This document shows, one piece after another, positions 20,979 through 31,300 of a stretch of 64,000 bases of DNA (within the stretch, counting starts at the first letter, position 1; every line of letters starts with the position of its first letter). This stretch comes from Spraguea lophii. Lineage: Eukaryota; Microsporidia; Spragueidae. Position numbers and translations under genes: made by a program. The stretch lies in contig LDOQ01000071.1 of NCBI GenBank assembly GCA_001887945.1, positions 119,186-183,185 of the forward strand, read 5' to 3'. The notes under the pieces were generated by a model. The model made no database searches. It had not been told where the DNA came from and saw only the letters and a list, made by a program, of their open reading frames with translations.

Positions 20979-21619
20979 ACCTTGGATGTTTGTTTGATAT
21001 TTATAAAATGTATGATAAATTAAAAAGAATAAAAAATAATATTTATTATAAATGTAATAATGATAAAGATAATGATAAGAAGATAATGATAGAAGATAAG
21101 AATGTTTTATTTATGTGTATGTGAATAAATAGAAATATAAAAAATATAAACATAAAATACATAAAATAATGTAATGTTATTAAAAAGTATTATAGAATAA
21201 TAGAATATAGAATATAAATTGTTATTTTAAATGTTTTTTTAATAGCATGATATCGTATTATGTATTTTTTAATTAACACTTTGTAAATATTAATTAAACT
21301 TTTTTTCATATATTTTTTTTGTTTGTTTTTTTGCCATAAGAGGAAGAAATACTTTATTTGTTCTTCTAATTGAAATATTTAATAAATATATTCAAAAGAA
21401 AGAGATAAAATAACAAAAAAATAGAAGTAGATAAAATGATTTGAGTTATTAATTTAATAATGTTAACTAAGTTATTAATTATACGATAGTTTAGTATATA
21501 TACCGTATCTAGTTAGTATAGTATAATTATTGTATTGGCTGTTCACTTAATAATAATCTATAAATATAGAATGTAGAATTCTATTAATTCTTAGTGAGAA
21601 ATAATAATGACTCATTAAC
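20979..21619. other. Gene-free AT-rich stretch
   Basis: No gene was seen. The last 150 bp may belong to the decayed SINE that follows. Confidence 0.45.
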
Positions 21620-21760
21620 ATAATTATAATACAATAGACCATAAGGTAAGATGTGATTAATGCATATATACAATGAAATCAGTTAATATAAATATAATAT
21701 ATATATTAAGAAACTAAATGATATATATCATGACTGATATTTAATTATTTCTCGCCCAAA
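21620..21760 (+). mobile_element. Decayed SINE fragment (3' body)
   Basis: ACCATAAGGTAAGATG, TTAATGCAT and ATGAAATCAGTTAATA align in order with the body of the intact SINEs (GTCATAAGGTAAGATG ... TTAATGCAT ... GTGAAACCAGTTAATA). The 5' head is not recognisable. Confidence 0.6.
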
Positions 21761-22157
21761 GAGAAGAAAATTTTTAACTCGCATATTACTCTATGATGTA
21801 TCATGATTAATTCAACAATTTACAATATTCTGGTAATAATTAAAGTATTATTACTTATAAAATATTTTATATTGTCATAATCCTAATTAGTAGTTATATT
21901 AGGTGATGTTATTGTTTTATGGCATTATATCATTTAAATACATTTTGTAAAAATATCTTTGTCATCATATTTTAATTTTCTTTGAGATATTTTTTATATG
22001 GAACAATTATGTATCAATTATCATTGAGTTATCGTATACATCTTTATGATAATTATGATATATATAATAATTTATACGATTTTTATCATGAACAAAGGTA
22101 TATTTCATTTATTTTTTTAATAACAATTACCATAGAGAAAAATATTCTAATATATTT

Positions 22158-22325
22158 ATGGTGGTAGAATTTAGTTATAAATTTGTAAAAAACAGTGATA
22201 ATCCAGAAAATAAAGAAATTGGATATTTAAGAATAACATATGATAATTTTAACGAAGCTGTAATAAATATAATGCATTTTATACGAAATATACTTAATAA
22301 GTGTGTAAATATATTTTTTTTGTAA
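22158..22325 (+). CDS. Possible small ORF or gene remnant, 55 aa
   Basis: A short ATG frame (MVVEFSYKFVKN ... HFIRNILNK) with non-repetitive, protein-like composition lies just upstream of the gene at 22370. No homologue was recognised. It may be a fragment of a decayed gene or chance. Confidence 0.2.
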   Translation: MVVEFSYKFVKNSDNPENKEIGYLRITYDNFNEAVINIMHFIRNILNKCVNIFFL

Positions 22326-22366
22326 TATACAATGATTTGAATAGAAAATTAAAACATAATAGAATA

Positions 22367-22369
22367 CCC
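22367..22369 (+). promoter_or_regulatory. CCC motif abutting the start codon
   Basis: ATACCC immediately precedes the ATG at 22370. This decides the start against a longer frame with a non-ATG codon at 22301. Confidence 0.5.
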
Positions 22370-22879
22370 ATGAATAATAATTTGAAAAGGATAAACAATA
22401 TTATAAAAGGATTTCCTAAGATATCTGCACTACCTAAATTGAATAAACTATATACACCACGTACACTTCTTTTATTAGAGAAAAAGAAAATAATGCATAA
22501 TTTATTGGAGCCTATATCTTTGTTGGTTGATCATTTAACGATATTGCTTACAAAAGAAAATAATGAATTAGAAGAAAAATATAAATATTTAAAAAATGAA
22601 AATGAAATAATAAATAAAAGTTTGAATGATGTATTAAGTAGTCAGAAATATATGGAGAATAATAATTTGTATGAAGAAATAAATAGAATAAAAAGTTTAT
22701 CTAGGTTAGATGATAGAATAAATATAAATAGGGAAAATATCAATGGTTTGAATGTGGAAGATATTATGGGTAATGAAATAGAAAGATATGTGGTTAATAA
22801 AATTGTGGAGATGGATGGATATAAAATTACGGATGAAGAAATAAAAGTAAAGGAAAATTTTGTTAAACGATATGCATAA
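22370..22879 (+). CDS. Small coiled-coil protein, 169 aa, unknown
   Basis: The N-terminal 45 residues are basic and contain a Pro-rich patch (GFPKISALPKLNKLYTPR). A helical section with LLEPISLLVDHLTILL follows, then a coiled coil (about 67-105, KENNELEEKYKYLKNENEII). The C-terminus is mixed-charge and ends NFVKRYA. There is no membrane span or signal peptide. Size and design would suit a small subunit of a larger nuclear or cytoskeletal complex, but no family is recognised. Confidence 0.6.
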   Translation: MNNNLKRINNIIKGFPKISALPKLNKLYTPRTLLLLEKKKIMHNLLEPISLLVDHLTILLTKENNELEEKYKYLKNENEIINKSLNDVLSSQKYMENNNLYEEINRIKSLSRLDDRININRENINGLNVEDIMGNEIERYVVNKIVEMDGYKITDEEIKVKENFVKRYA

Positions 22880-23165
22880 AAGTAAAGTTTAGAGAAAAAA
22901 TCAATTATAAATAAATATCTTTGATAACTAAAAAAACAAGAAAAATTGATAAATAAAATAATAATTTAATTTATAATATAATTTGATTTGTTCAGAATTT
23001 TTTATCGTTTAAATGCATTTTTATTTAAATATTTTTTAAATGTTTATATATTTTATTGAATATCTATTAAATTTTAAATTTTTTTTAGTAATTAATATCA
23101 TAAAAGAAATATTAAATTAAACAAACAAATATTTTTATGCATAATTTATTTGTTTTAAATTGTTT

Positions 23166-25520
23166 ATGCAAATAACTATAAATAATGATATTTTTTGTTA
23201 TGGTATGAAGAAAAAAGCAATAAATATAGAAAATATATCATGTGCAAATTGTATATCTAAAATAAGTAGAGTTCTTATAAGAAAAGGAGTACATTCTGTG
23301 AAAGGAAATACATTATTAAAGAAAATACTGATAAAATACAACGATAGTAAAATTTCTAGTAACAATATTAAACAGGCTTTAAAAGATAATGGATTTTTAT
23401 TTAAGATATCTAAAAAATTATATAAAAGATTATTGATATATAGCACAATGGTATATATAATATTTTTATTATCTAATTATCTGCATAATAATATTAATAT
23501 AGCGTTTATAATATCTACTATTAATATAATAATTATATTATACAATCTTAGACATAAATTCTATAATTTATTGGATGAATTAATGATAATTGGATCCATA
23601 TCTTCTTATTTTTTAGGTATAGTTAGTTATTTATTCGAATCTGATGAATTGTATGAGGATTATAGTACATCTATAACCTTTTTTGATGTATCAATGTTAA
23701 TTATAATATTTTTATTAGTAAAGGAATGTATTTTAGAAAATATTCAGAACAAACAATTAAAATTTATTAATAAATTGGAGAAAGGTGATTTTAGAAAAAC
23801 TGTGACAAAGAAAATAATAGATGGAAAAGAAATAGAAGTTGATATAGATAAAATAATGGTTGGAGATATCATTTTATTAGAAAAAAATGATGTTGTACTT
23901 GTTGATGGTCATATTATAGAAGGAGAAGCTTTTATAGATCAATCTAATATAACTGGAGAATCATATCCAGAGAGTGTTAAAGAAAAAGATAAAATATTAT
24001 CTGGTTCAAAAATATTATCAGGTAAAATAAAGATAAAGGTGGAAAATACAGGAAAAAATTCTTTAATAGGCAAGTTCTTGTCAAATATAAAAACTGCGAC
24101 CTATCAAAAATCGGATGAATTTTCAAACTTTCATAAAATTATATTTTTTATAAGTATTCTAGCATCTTTGTTTTATATGATATTAGGATTATTGAATATA
24201 AAACCATATGCTTTATATGTCTCTGATTATATAATAATCTCATCATTAAAAGTAGGTCTTACCATTTTGACAGTATCATGTCCCTGTGCTCTAATAATAT
24301 CTAAACCTTTATTATTATTAGGAACAATAAAAAAATTAGCAAAAGATGGTATTATTATAAGAAATTATAATGGTTTATTGATAAACAGTATAGATATAAT
24401 ATTTTTAGATAAAACAGGTACCATAACAGATTTTAATGCAAAAAGTATAAAATTTAAAATATTAAAAAATCCAACAATAACGAAGAAAGAATTATTTAAC
24501 ATACTCAACGTTTTAGAAAAAGATGAAAAACACCCAATAGCAAATATAATATATAATTACACACTTAAATACACAACCAAACATAGCATAACAATACAAA
24601 ATAAAAAATTTCATTCAGGCAAAGGCTTAGAAGCCAACATTATATTAAATAATATAACATATAATATAAAAATAGGTAATAAAGATTATATATTAACAAA
24701 AGAAAATATCATAAAAGAAATAACCAACAAAAATAAAAAGATCTACATATCTGTAAATAATAAAATAGAATATATTATTTATATAAAAGAAAGGATACAT
24801 AATAATATTCTAACAACAATAAATAAAATAAAAAAGAATCATATAGAAATAATATTAATATCAGGAGATAGTAAAGAAAATACAAAACCAATAGCAAAAA
24901 AACTCAATGTAAAATACTTTAGTAATAAATCATCAGAGGATAAATCTACAATTATAAAAAAATATATAACAGATAAAAATAACTACATAAAGGAAAAGAA
25001 CAAATATATGAAATACAATGATAATAAGTTTATAAATAATAATTATAATAATACATACCAACATATCAGTAGAAATCTATATTCAATAATAAAATACATA
25101 ATATTTAATATATATACTTATTACTCTAACAAATATAATAAATTATATAAAAATAATAATTCTATTAATTCTATAATGATAGGAGATGGATATAATGATA
25201 TATTAGCTATGAAAGAAACAACAACATCTATATCAATTAATAATCTTCATAGTACATCTGATATAATCATAATAAATAATAAAACAAATAATAATATAAA
25301 TATAGATTATATAATAAAATATATTAACAGTATAAAAGATATAAATACTAAATATAATAATATTATATATTATTTCTATATCTATAATATTATATCTATA
25401 TTAATAGCTATAGGAATATTACTACCATATAACATATATATAAATATAAAGATATCTATTGTATGTATGTTTATATCATTTATAATTATATTATACAACA
25501 GTTGTATAAACGATATATAA
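23166..25520 (+). CDS. Heavy-metal P1B-type ATPase (probable Cu+ exporter)
   Basis: An ATP-driven transition-metal pump of a secretory or plasma membrane. Seen in order: an N-terminal HMA domain with CxxC (CANC, about 26-29), membrane pairs, an actuator domain with TGES, the metal-binding membrane motif CPC (372-374), phosphorylation site DKTGT with Asp415, an HP dipeptide in EKDEKHPIA (the P1B signature in the nucleotide domain), an SGDSKENT stretch, hinge GDGYND (673-678) and two final membrane spans. CPC with one CxxC HMA fits Cu+ pumps of class 1B-1. An Asn/Lys/Tyr insert of about 60 residues sits just before the hinge. The ATG at 23166 is preferred to a TTG two codons upstream. There is no CCC motif. 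Confidence 0.88.
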   Translation: MQITINNDIFCYGMKKKAINIENISCANCISKISRVLIRKGVHSVKGNTLLKKILIKYNDSKISSNNIKQALKDNGFLFKISKKLYKRLLIYSTMVYIIFLLSNYLHNNINIAFIISTINIIIILYNLRHKFYNLLDELMIIGSISSYFLGIVSYLFESDELYEDYSTSITFFDVSMLIIIFLLVKECILENIQNKQLKFINKLEKGDFRKTVTKKIIDGKEIEVDIDKIMVGDIILLEKNDVVLVDGHIIEGEAFIDQSNITGESYPESVKEKDKILSGSKILSGKIKIKVENTGKNSLIGKFLSNIKTATYQKSDEFSNFHKIIFFISILASLFYMILGLLNIKPYALYVSDYIIISSLKVGLTILTVSCPCALIISKPLLLLGTIKKLAKDGIIIRNYNGLLINSIDIIFLDKTGTITDFNAKSIKFKILKNPTITKKELFNILNVLEKDEKHPIANIIYNYTLKYTTKHSITIQNKKFHSGKGLEANIILNNITYNIKIGNKDYILTKENIIKEITNKNKKIYISVNNKIEYIIYIKERIHNNILTTINKIKKNHIEIILISGDSKENTKPIAKKLNVKYFSNKSSEDKSTIIKKYITDKNNYIKEKNKYMKYNDNKFINNNYNNTYQHISRNLYSIIKYIIFNIYTYYSNKYNKLYKNNNSINSIMIGDGYNDILAMKETTTSISINNLHSTSDIIIINNKTNNNINIDYIIKYINSIKDINTKYNNIIYYFYIYNIISILIAIGILLPYNIYINIKISIVCMFISFIIILYNSCINDI

Positions 25521-25643
25521 TTGATATAATGTATATAATATAAAGTATATGATGATAATGATAATATATAATAATATTATATTTATTATTTACTATACTA
25601 CTATAATCACTGTAATAATAAAAGATTTATCAAAATAATTTAA

Positions 25644-28600
25644 TTATAAATTCATATAAAGCATAGTAACACTTAATACACTACCAATATTTATATTATT
25701 AACAACATAAGAATATATTCTATATAAAATATAATTATTAATATAATATTCATTATAAGAATATATCTTCAATATAGTTACAGTAATAGAAATAAATAAT
25801 ATTATAATACACTTAACAATAATATCATAGATATAAGAATATATTATATTATTCTTATTATAACTTCTAAATATAGATTTATCAAATGTTATTATAAATA
25901 ATATACATTTAAAAATAAATGATATAATAGAATATATATTCATAATAAAATATAAAGATAATAGAAATATAGATAACTGTATATTATATTTATAATTATT
26001 ATCAGTGATATGAGTATTATCAGTATGAATATTATTGTTAGTAGTAGTATGATTGTTATTAGGAGTATGAGTATTATTACCATCGTATACATTATTATTA
26101 CCATATACACTATCATATCTATTATTATTGTAATGGTTATCAAAGAATATATCTATAGAATTATCATCATAATAATCTATATTATATTTATTAATATCTA
26201 TATGTTTATCAATACCATTATAATTATAAATATTATCTATATTATTGTTTGTATTAATAATATTATTATCATATGTATATTTATTATTATATAACAATGA
26301 TTTAATTCTATTATATATTCTATTATTATTTATGTTATTAGATATATTGTTATAATAATTATTTATATTATAAGAGATAATATAACTGATAGTAAATAAT
26401 AGAATATAATATAACATACTAATAAGTATAATTGAATATAATCTTATTCTTATATTAGTAGGTATACTACATATACTACCATTAAATATAGTATACTTAT
26501 TATATCTATTATGTATATTTATATTTATCTTAGTATTATTATCAATATATGTATTAATAATAGTATTGTTGTTAATAGTAGTATTTATATCTATATTAGT
26601 ATTATTATTAGGTATATTATTAGTATTGTTGTTAACTGTGTTATTAGTATTATCTTTATTATTATTAGATGTAATATTAGTATTTATATTACTGTTAGTA
26701 TTATCAATATTTATATCTACATTAGTATTGTTACTATTTATATTATCTTTTAATATCATATCTTTATTACATTTAATATTATCAGTATCACTTATCTCTT
26801 TCATCTCTATCTTATTTATATTACTATTATTACTTATATTAGTAGTATTAATATCTTTATTATTATCTGATTTATTATCATTACTCTTAATACTATCAGT
26901 ATCACTTATTTCTTTTATTTCCATCCTACTTACATTATTACTATTGGTATTAGTAGTATTATTATTGTTATTCTTTTTTACTATTATATGATTATTCTTA
27001 TTAGTAGTATAAATGTTATTATCTTTATACTTATTTATAGTAGTGGTATTATTATTAGAAGTTATAGTATTATCTTTATACTTATTTATAGTAGTAACAT
27101 TATTACTATTACTATCATAATTGCTATCCTTTAATATTACATTACTATTATTGCTATTATTACTATCACAGCTATTATCTATACTATGATAATATGTATT
27201 ACTGTTATTAGTATTATTATTAGAAGCTATAGTATTATTACTATCATAGTTATTATCCTTAACATTATCATGGTTATTATTTATATTATGACAGTATGTA
27301 TTAGTATTATTACTATCATAATTATTATCTTTCATATCATTGGAAGTTATAGTATTATTATTTATACTATGGTAATATGTATTATTATTACTATCACGAC
27401 TATTATCATGATTATTATCTAATGATATTTTACTTAAATAAGTATCTATATTATCTATATTACAATCTTTAATATAATTATATACATTACTGTTATTGTT
27501 ACTGTTATTATTGTTATCATCATAATTATTATCTATAACCTTAATACTATTATAAGATAGATCTAATGAAGTATCTATATTATTTATATCATTTATATTA
27601 TTATTTTCTTTACTATTATTATTAATAGTAATACTATCATTTCTATTATTATTATTATCATTAATAGCAATACTTGCATTTTTATTATCGTTTATATTGC
27701 TACCTTTATTATTAATATTATAACTTCTATTATTATTAATTTCTTTACTATTATTTATATCATTAGCATTGATATTATAATTTATATTATTATCATTTAC
27801 ATCATCTATAACCTTATCACTTATATTACTATTACTCATAGCTTTATCATTTCCATTATTACTATCACATATATTTATATCAACATTATAATATAATAGA
27901 TAATAAGATATAGTATCTATAATATATTTAATATTATTATTTCTATTAATAATATATAAGAGTATTATATTTATTATATAATTATCATATTCTATTAATA
28001 AATTAAATAATAATAAAGATATTGTAATAGAAGATATAAATATAAAATATATTATAGGATATATAACAGTATATATTATATTCATTATAGATATTATAGT
28101 GGATACAGTATCATTATTAGTTATAGTGTTATCGGGTATTCTCTTAGGGTCAGTTATATCATTACTGTCTATGTTATTATCATTCTTAGAAATATCATCG
28201 TCATTATCATTTCTATCTATCTTATCATTACCATCTACATTACTATACATCTTACTATCATTATTATTGCTTATAAGAATATTATAAATATTATTTATAT
28301 TCATATCTATATCATATGGAATAAAAGAATATATACCCTTATTAAAATATACTACTAAATATTTTATAATATAATAATATATCATATAATTAATTATACC
28401 TATAACCAATGTAATAATATTAATATTATAATATGTATATAGATTATTAATAATATTATATTCTCTATAATAATTATTTATAACATTAAGAATAATACTA
28501 CCACTGTAATACAATAATAAAATATTATAAATATAATATAATACTATAGAATATATTATCTTATTATTACAAAGGTTAGTATAGGTTATCTTATCAGTAT

Positions 28601-29585
28601 TATTGTCTCTCTTATTGTTATATAATAATAATATTAACAGTATTATAATATTTATAATACTATATTCTATTTTAAATACTATTATACTATAGGTTATACA
28701 TGATAATATTATTAATGTTATTATTCTATTTATTATATTATTCTTAATATTACTAGTATTACTATCTGTGTTATCATTCTTATTACATTTATTCTTAGTA
28801 GTATTCTTATTGTTGTTTGTGTTATCATTCTTAATATCATTCTTATTGTTAACATTTTTAATAGCATCATTACTAATATTTATGTTACCATTCATATTAC
28901 ATTTGATATTATCACTCATATCTTCTTTCTCTTTTATACTGCTCATACTTTCTTCACTATCACTTATACATTCTTCTATATTACCATCAACATCTATATC
29001 ATCTATATTGCTTTCTTCTGTTAATGATACTATGTCTGAACTAGATTCATAATCAGAAAATTCACTTTCTATAAGCGATGCTTCTGATAATGTTTCTTCA
29101 TCTGTATTATTATTAATACCAGTATTATGATTGGTAATAGTATGGTTGTTGGTAATATTAGTAAAAGTAGTATTATTGACATCGCTATAATTACTTCTAT
29201 CATTCTTAATATCACTATAATTATTTCTATCACCATCTTTATTTTTAATATTTTTATTATCTATTTCTTTTGTTATATCTTCTATTATCTCTTCTAAGTT
29301 AAATTTGCCTATTGTTTTATTTTCTAATTTGTTTATTCTTTTTCTTATATAATAAAATATTTTATATAAAGAAATAGATATTAATAATATTAATAAATAT
29401 ATATTCATCTTATTAGAAGTATTATTAATATTAGTATTGGTATTGTTAGTATTAATAGTATTAGTATGATTAATAGTATTAATATGACTAGTATTATTAT
29501 TAACTTCATTATCTTTATTGGTATTATTGGCTTTATTATCACCTGTATCGCTATATTTGTTGTATTGATAATAATCGGTAGACAT
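25644..29585 (-). CDS. Giant Asn-rich membrane protein, 1313 aa
   Basis: Unrecognised. The frame stays open for 3.9 kb in very repetitive AT-rich DNA, which is good evidence that it is translated. Hydrophobic segments near residues 60-82, 283-325, 340-370, 385-415, 490-535, 550-580, near 1100 and at the C-terminus alternate with huge hydrophilic Asn/Asp/Ser/Ile loops. A Ser/Glu-rich acidic loop (about 165-235) contains many ESE/DSEES stretches. The loop from about 600 to 1050 is built from short degenerate units (YDSNN, TYYHSINNN, KEISDTDSIKSN). MEIKEISDTDSIKSN and MKEISDTDNIKCN are near-duplicates. The ATG follows a CCC motif. It may be a nuclear-envelope or ER protein with expanded disordered loops. 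Confidence 0.7.
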   Translation of the reverse strand: MSTDYYQYNKYSDTGDNKANNTNKDNEVNNNTSHINTINHTNTINTNNTNTNINNTSNKMNIYLLILLISISLYKIFYYIRKRINKLENKTIGKFNLEEIIEDITKEIDNKNIKNKDGDRNNYSDIKNDRSNYSDVNNTTFTNITNNHTITNHNTGINNNTDEETLSEASLIESEFSDYESSSDIVSLTEESNIDDIDVDGNIEECISDSEESMSSIKEKEDMSDNIKCNMNGNINISNDAIKNVNNKNDIKNDNTNNNKNTTKNKCNKNDNTDSNTSNIKNNIINRIITLIILSCITYSIIVFKIEYSIINIIILLILLLYNNKRDNNTDKITYTNLCNNKIIYSIVLYYIYNILLLYYSGSIILNVINNYYREYNIINNLYTYYNINIITLVIGIINYMIYYYIIKYLVVYFNKGIYSFIPYDIDMNINNIYNILISNNNDSKMYSNVDGNDKIDRNDNDDDISKNDNNIDSNDITDPKRIPDNTITNNDTVSTIISIMNIIYTVIYPIIYFIFISSITISLLLFNLLIEYDNYIINIILLYIINRNNNIKYIIDTISYYLLYYNVDINICDSNNGNDKAMSNSNISDKVIDDVNDNNINYNINANDINNSKEINNNRSYNINNKGSNINDNKNASIAINDNNNNRNDSITINNNSKENNNINDINNIDTSLDLSYNSIKVIDNNYDDNNNNSNNNSNVYNYIKDCNIDNIDTYLSKISLDNNHDNSRDSNNNTYYHSINNNTITSNDMKDNNYDSNNTNTYCHNINNNHDNVKDNNYDSNNTIASNNNTNNSNTYYHSIDNSCDSNNSNNSNVILKDSNYDSNSNNVTTINKYKDNTITSNNNTTTINKYKDNNIYTTNKNNHIIVKKNNNNNTTNTNSNNVSRMEIKEISDTDSIKSNDNKSDNNKDINTTNISNNSNINKIEMKEISDTDNIKCNKDMILKDNINSNNTNVDINIDNTNSNINTNITSNNNKDNTNNTVNNNTNNIPNNNTNIDINTTINNNTIINTYIDNNTKININIHNRYNKYTIFNGSICSIPTNIRIRLYSIILISMLYYILLFTISYIISYNINNYYNNISNNINNNRIYNRIKSLLYNNKYTYDNNIINTNNNIDNIYNYNGIDKHIDINKYNIDYYDDNSIDIFFDNHYNNNRYDSVYGNNNVYDGNNTHTPNNNHTTTNNNIHTDNTHITDNNYKYNIQLSIFLLSLYFIMNIYSIISFIFKCILFIITFDKSIFRSYNKNNIIYSYIYDIIVKCIIILFISITVTILKIYSYNEYYINNYILYRIYSYVVNNINIGSVLSVTMLYMNL

Positions 29586-29909
29586 AATTATTAGGGCTGA
29601 TAAAAATATTTTTATTTTTTTTAAAAAGAAAAATATTTACTGTCATTATTTTATTGTCATTGTTTATAATCATTATTTATAAAATATTTTATTATCATTG
29701 ATCCATCTTATATTGCTATTGTTTAATGATTTAATATTGTTGGTGTGATAATTAAATATAAAGTTTTTAAGAACAAAAATCTATTACGTAGAAAAATTAT
29801 CAAAACAAAAATATTATATTATAAAAGAATATGTTATTTTTGTTTTGATAAGTATATTATAATACAATGATATTAATATTTTATTATATTTATTGTTTTA
29901 GATAACATA
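29586..29909. other. Gene-free spacer left of the Merlin element
   Basis: Only the CCC motif of the minus-strand gene is recognisable. Confidence 0.5.
29594..29596 (-). promoter_or_regulatory. CCC start-proximal motif
   Basis: GCCCTAATAATT precedes the minus-strand ATG at 29585. Confidence 0.5.
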
Positions 29910-30830
29910 TGCAAATAAAGACATTATAAAGAAACAATTTCAAATATTTACAACAAATAAAATACCAATAGAAATATATGAGCTGTCTAAATGACCATAT
30001 GAGTTTTTTTTAGCTTAAAAACAATGGAATAATTTTATCCAAAAGATTATTTCCAAAACGTAAAAAGATCATGTCTACTAAATGTAGTGATCGAATAGAG
30101 TTATTTAGATAGAGAAGTTCCAATATAAAATTCAAGAGAAAAACGATGTCAATAAGAAAAACAGTTTTTTGATAAATCTAAAATTTCTAGCTACAAAATA
30201 TTTCAAGTATTATTAGAAATATGTAATAAATCAACATATAAACGTATTATAGAAAAAACAGAATTAAGTTATAGAGAAATAAATTCCATAACAAATAAAT
30301 TAAAAACTGTAGCAATCAAAAATAAAAAAAAAGATAAAATATGTATATGCGATAACATAGTAGAAATTGATGAGACTGCAATTTCAAAAGTAAAGATAAT
30401 ACTGAACATCCCTAAAACAATTTTAGGTATTAGTGGCATTTCTATGAACATAAAAGAAGTGTTTTATCATGTTAAAAACAAAAAAAAATGCAAAATTTAT
30501 TGAAAAAATAATCAAAAATGACATTAATATCGGAACAAAAATAATGCAGATGGCTGGAAACCCTATTCAAAACTACCCATTATGTTATATACATGAAACA
30601 ATTAATTATGCAGAGAACTTTGTACACTCACAAAACAAAGAAATACACACTCTAACTTTTGAAATTACGCGGAGATATTAAAAAAAAATATCTAAAAACA
30701 CGACTTATACAGAATATAAATGGATTAATAACACAAATTTCAATCTATTTTTATTTGAAATATATTAAATGACTATTTTAATTGTTTTATTCTTTTTATT
30801 TTTTTCTTACTTATAAGGTCTTTATTTGCA
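29910..30830 (+). mobile_element. Merlin/IS1016-type DNA transposon, non-autonomous relic with TIRs
   Basis: TGCAAATAAAGACATTATAA at 29910-29929 and its inverse at 30811-30830 match at 19 of 20 positions, so these are terminal inverted repeats bounding a 921-bp element. Between them lies the broken transposase. No clear 8-9 bp target duplication is visible at the edges. Confidence 0.75.
30060..30770 (+). pseudogene. Broken Merlin (ISXO2/IS1595-like) transposase
   Basis: Fragments in different frames follow the DDE_Tnp_IS1595 order. First is a helical N-terminal part ending ICICDNIVEIDET (first catalytic Asp, at about 30370). Then comes ILGISGISMNIKEVFYHVKN (the -FGI-ER-T-K-F---V-- strand pair), IIKNDINIGTKIM, and YIHETINYAENFV--- NKEIHTLTFE, the block with the VNHS--FV-P---IHT-TIE hallmark. 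Frameshifts and stops separate them. The Asp/Trp of the middle motif reads MAGNP instead of a SDGW-like sequence, so it cannot be active. Confidence 0.75.
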
Positions 30831-31290
30831 CATTCTACCATATTTCTATATATCTTTTTATGGTAAAAATCATTGTTTTGTTCACAGAGAAAGATAAAAT
30901 TTTACATTTTGTTAAAATCTTATTACCGTATTCTAATAAGGATTAGAATTAATAGTCTAAAGACGTTTGTATCTTTTATCCTCTAAAACTATTATTTAAC
31001 TATCATACCTTTAAAACCTTGGTTATTAAAAATACCACATACAATGATATTAGTTAAGATATGTTATTATTACATGTTTTAATAAATAAAATGTATTAAA
31101 CTATAGTGAATCATTCAGAAAATTTTAAACGAATTAAAGTATTTTTTAAAAAATATAAAATATTTATTTTACATTCTATTGTAATTATAAACGTATTAAT
31201 AACATTTATTTATTTTAGTATAATCATTATTTATGTTATGTTATATTTATATTTATATTCTAATTTTATTATATCTTATATTGATTTTAA
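30831..31290. other. Gene-free spacer
   Basis: An open frame from 31106 (GTG) runs into the next gene, but its hydrophobic content is not part of the CDC5 family. Nothing else was seen. Confidence 0.5.
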
Positions 31291-31293
31291 CCC
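31291..31293 (+). promoter_or_regulatory. CCC start-proximal motif
   Basis: AACCCATTCTTT precedes the ATG at 31301 and argues against any upstream start. Confidence 0.55.
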
Positions 31294-31300
31294 ATTCTTT

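Noticed and set aside
25940..29052. Several antisense frames opposite the giant Asn-rich gene, rich in Ile and Leu
   Set aside because: AAT/ATT and TTA repeats read backwards give Ile/Leu/Val runs; these are composition shadows without starts or motifs of their own.
29900..30840. Target-site duplication at the Merlin element
   Set aside because: The 8-9 bases outside the inverted repeats (around GATAACAT and CATTCTAC) do not match.
31106..31300. An N-terminal membrane extension of the CDC5/CEF1 protein
   Set aside because: It starts with GTG, is hydrophobic unlike the family, and lies upstream of the CCC motif that marks the ATG at 31301.
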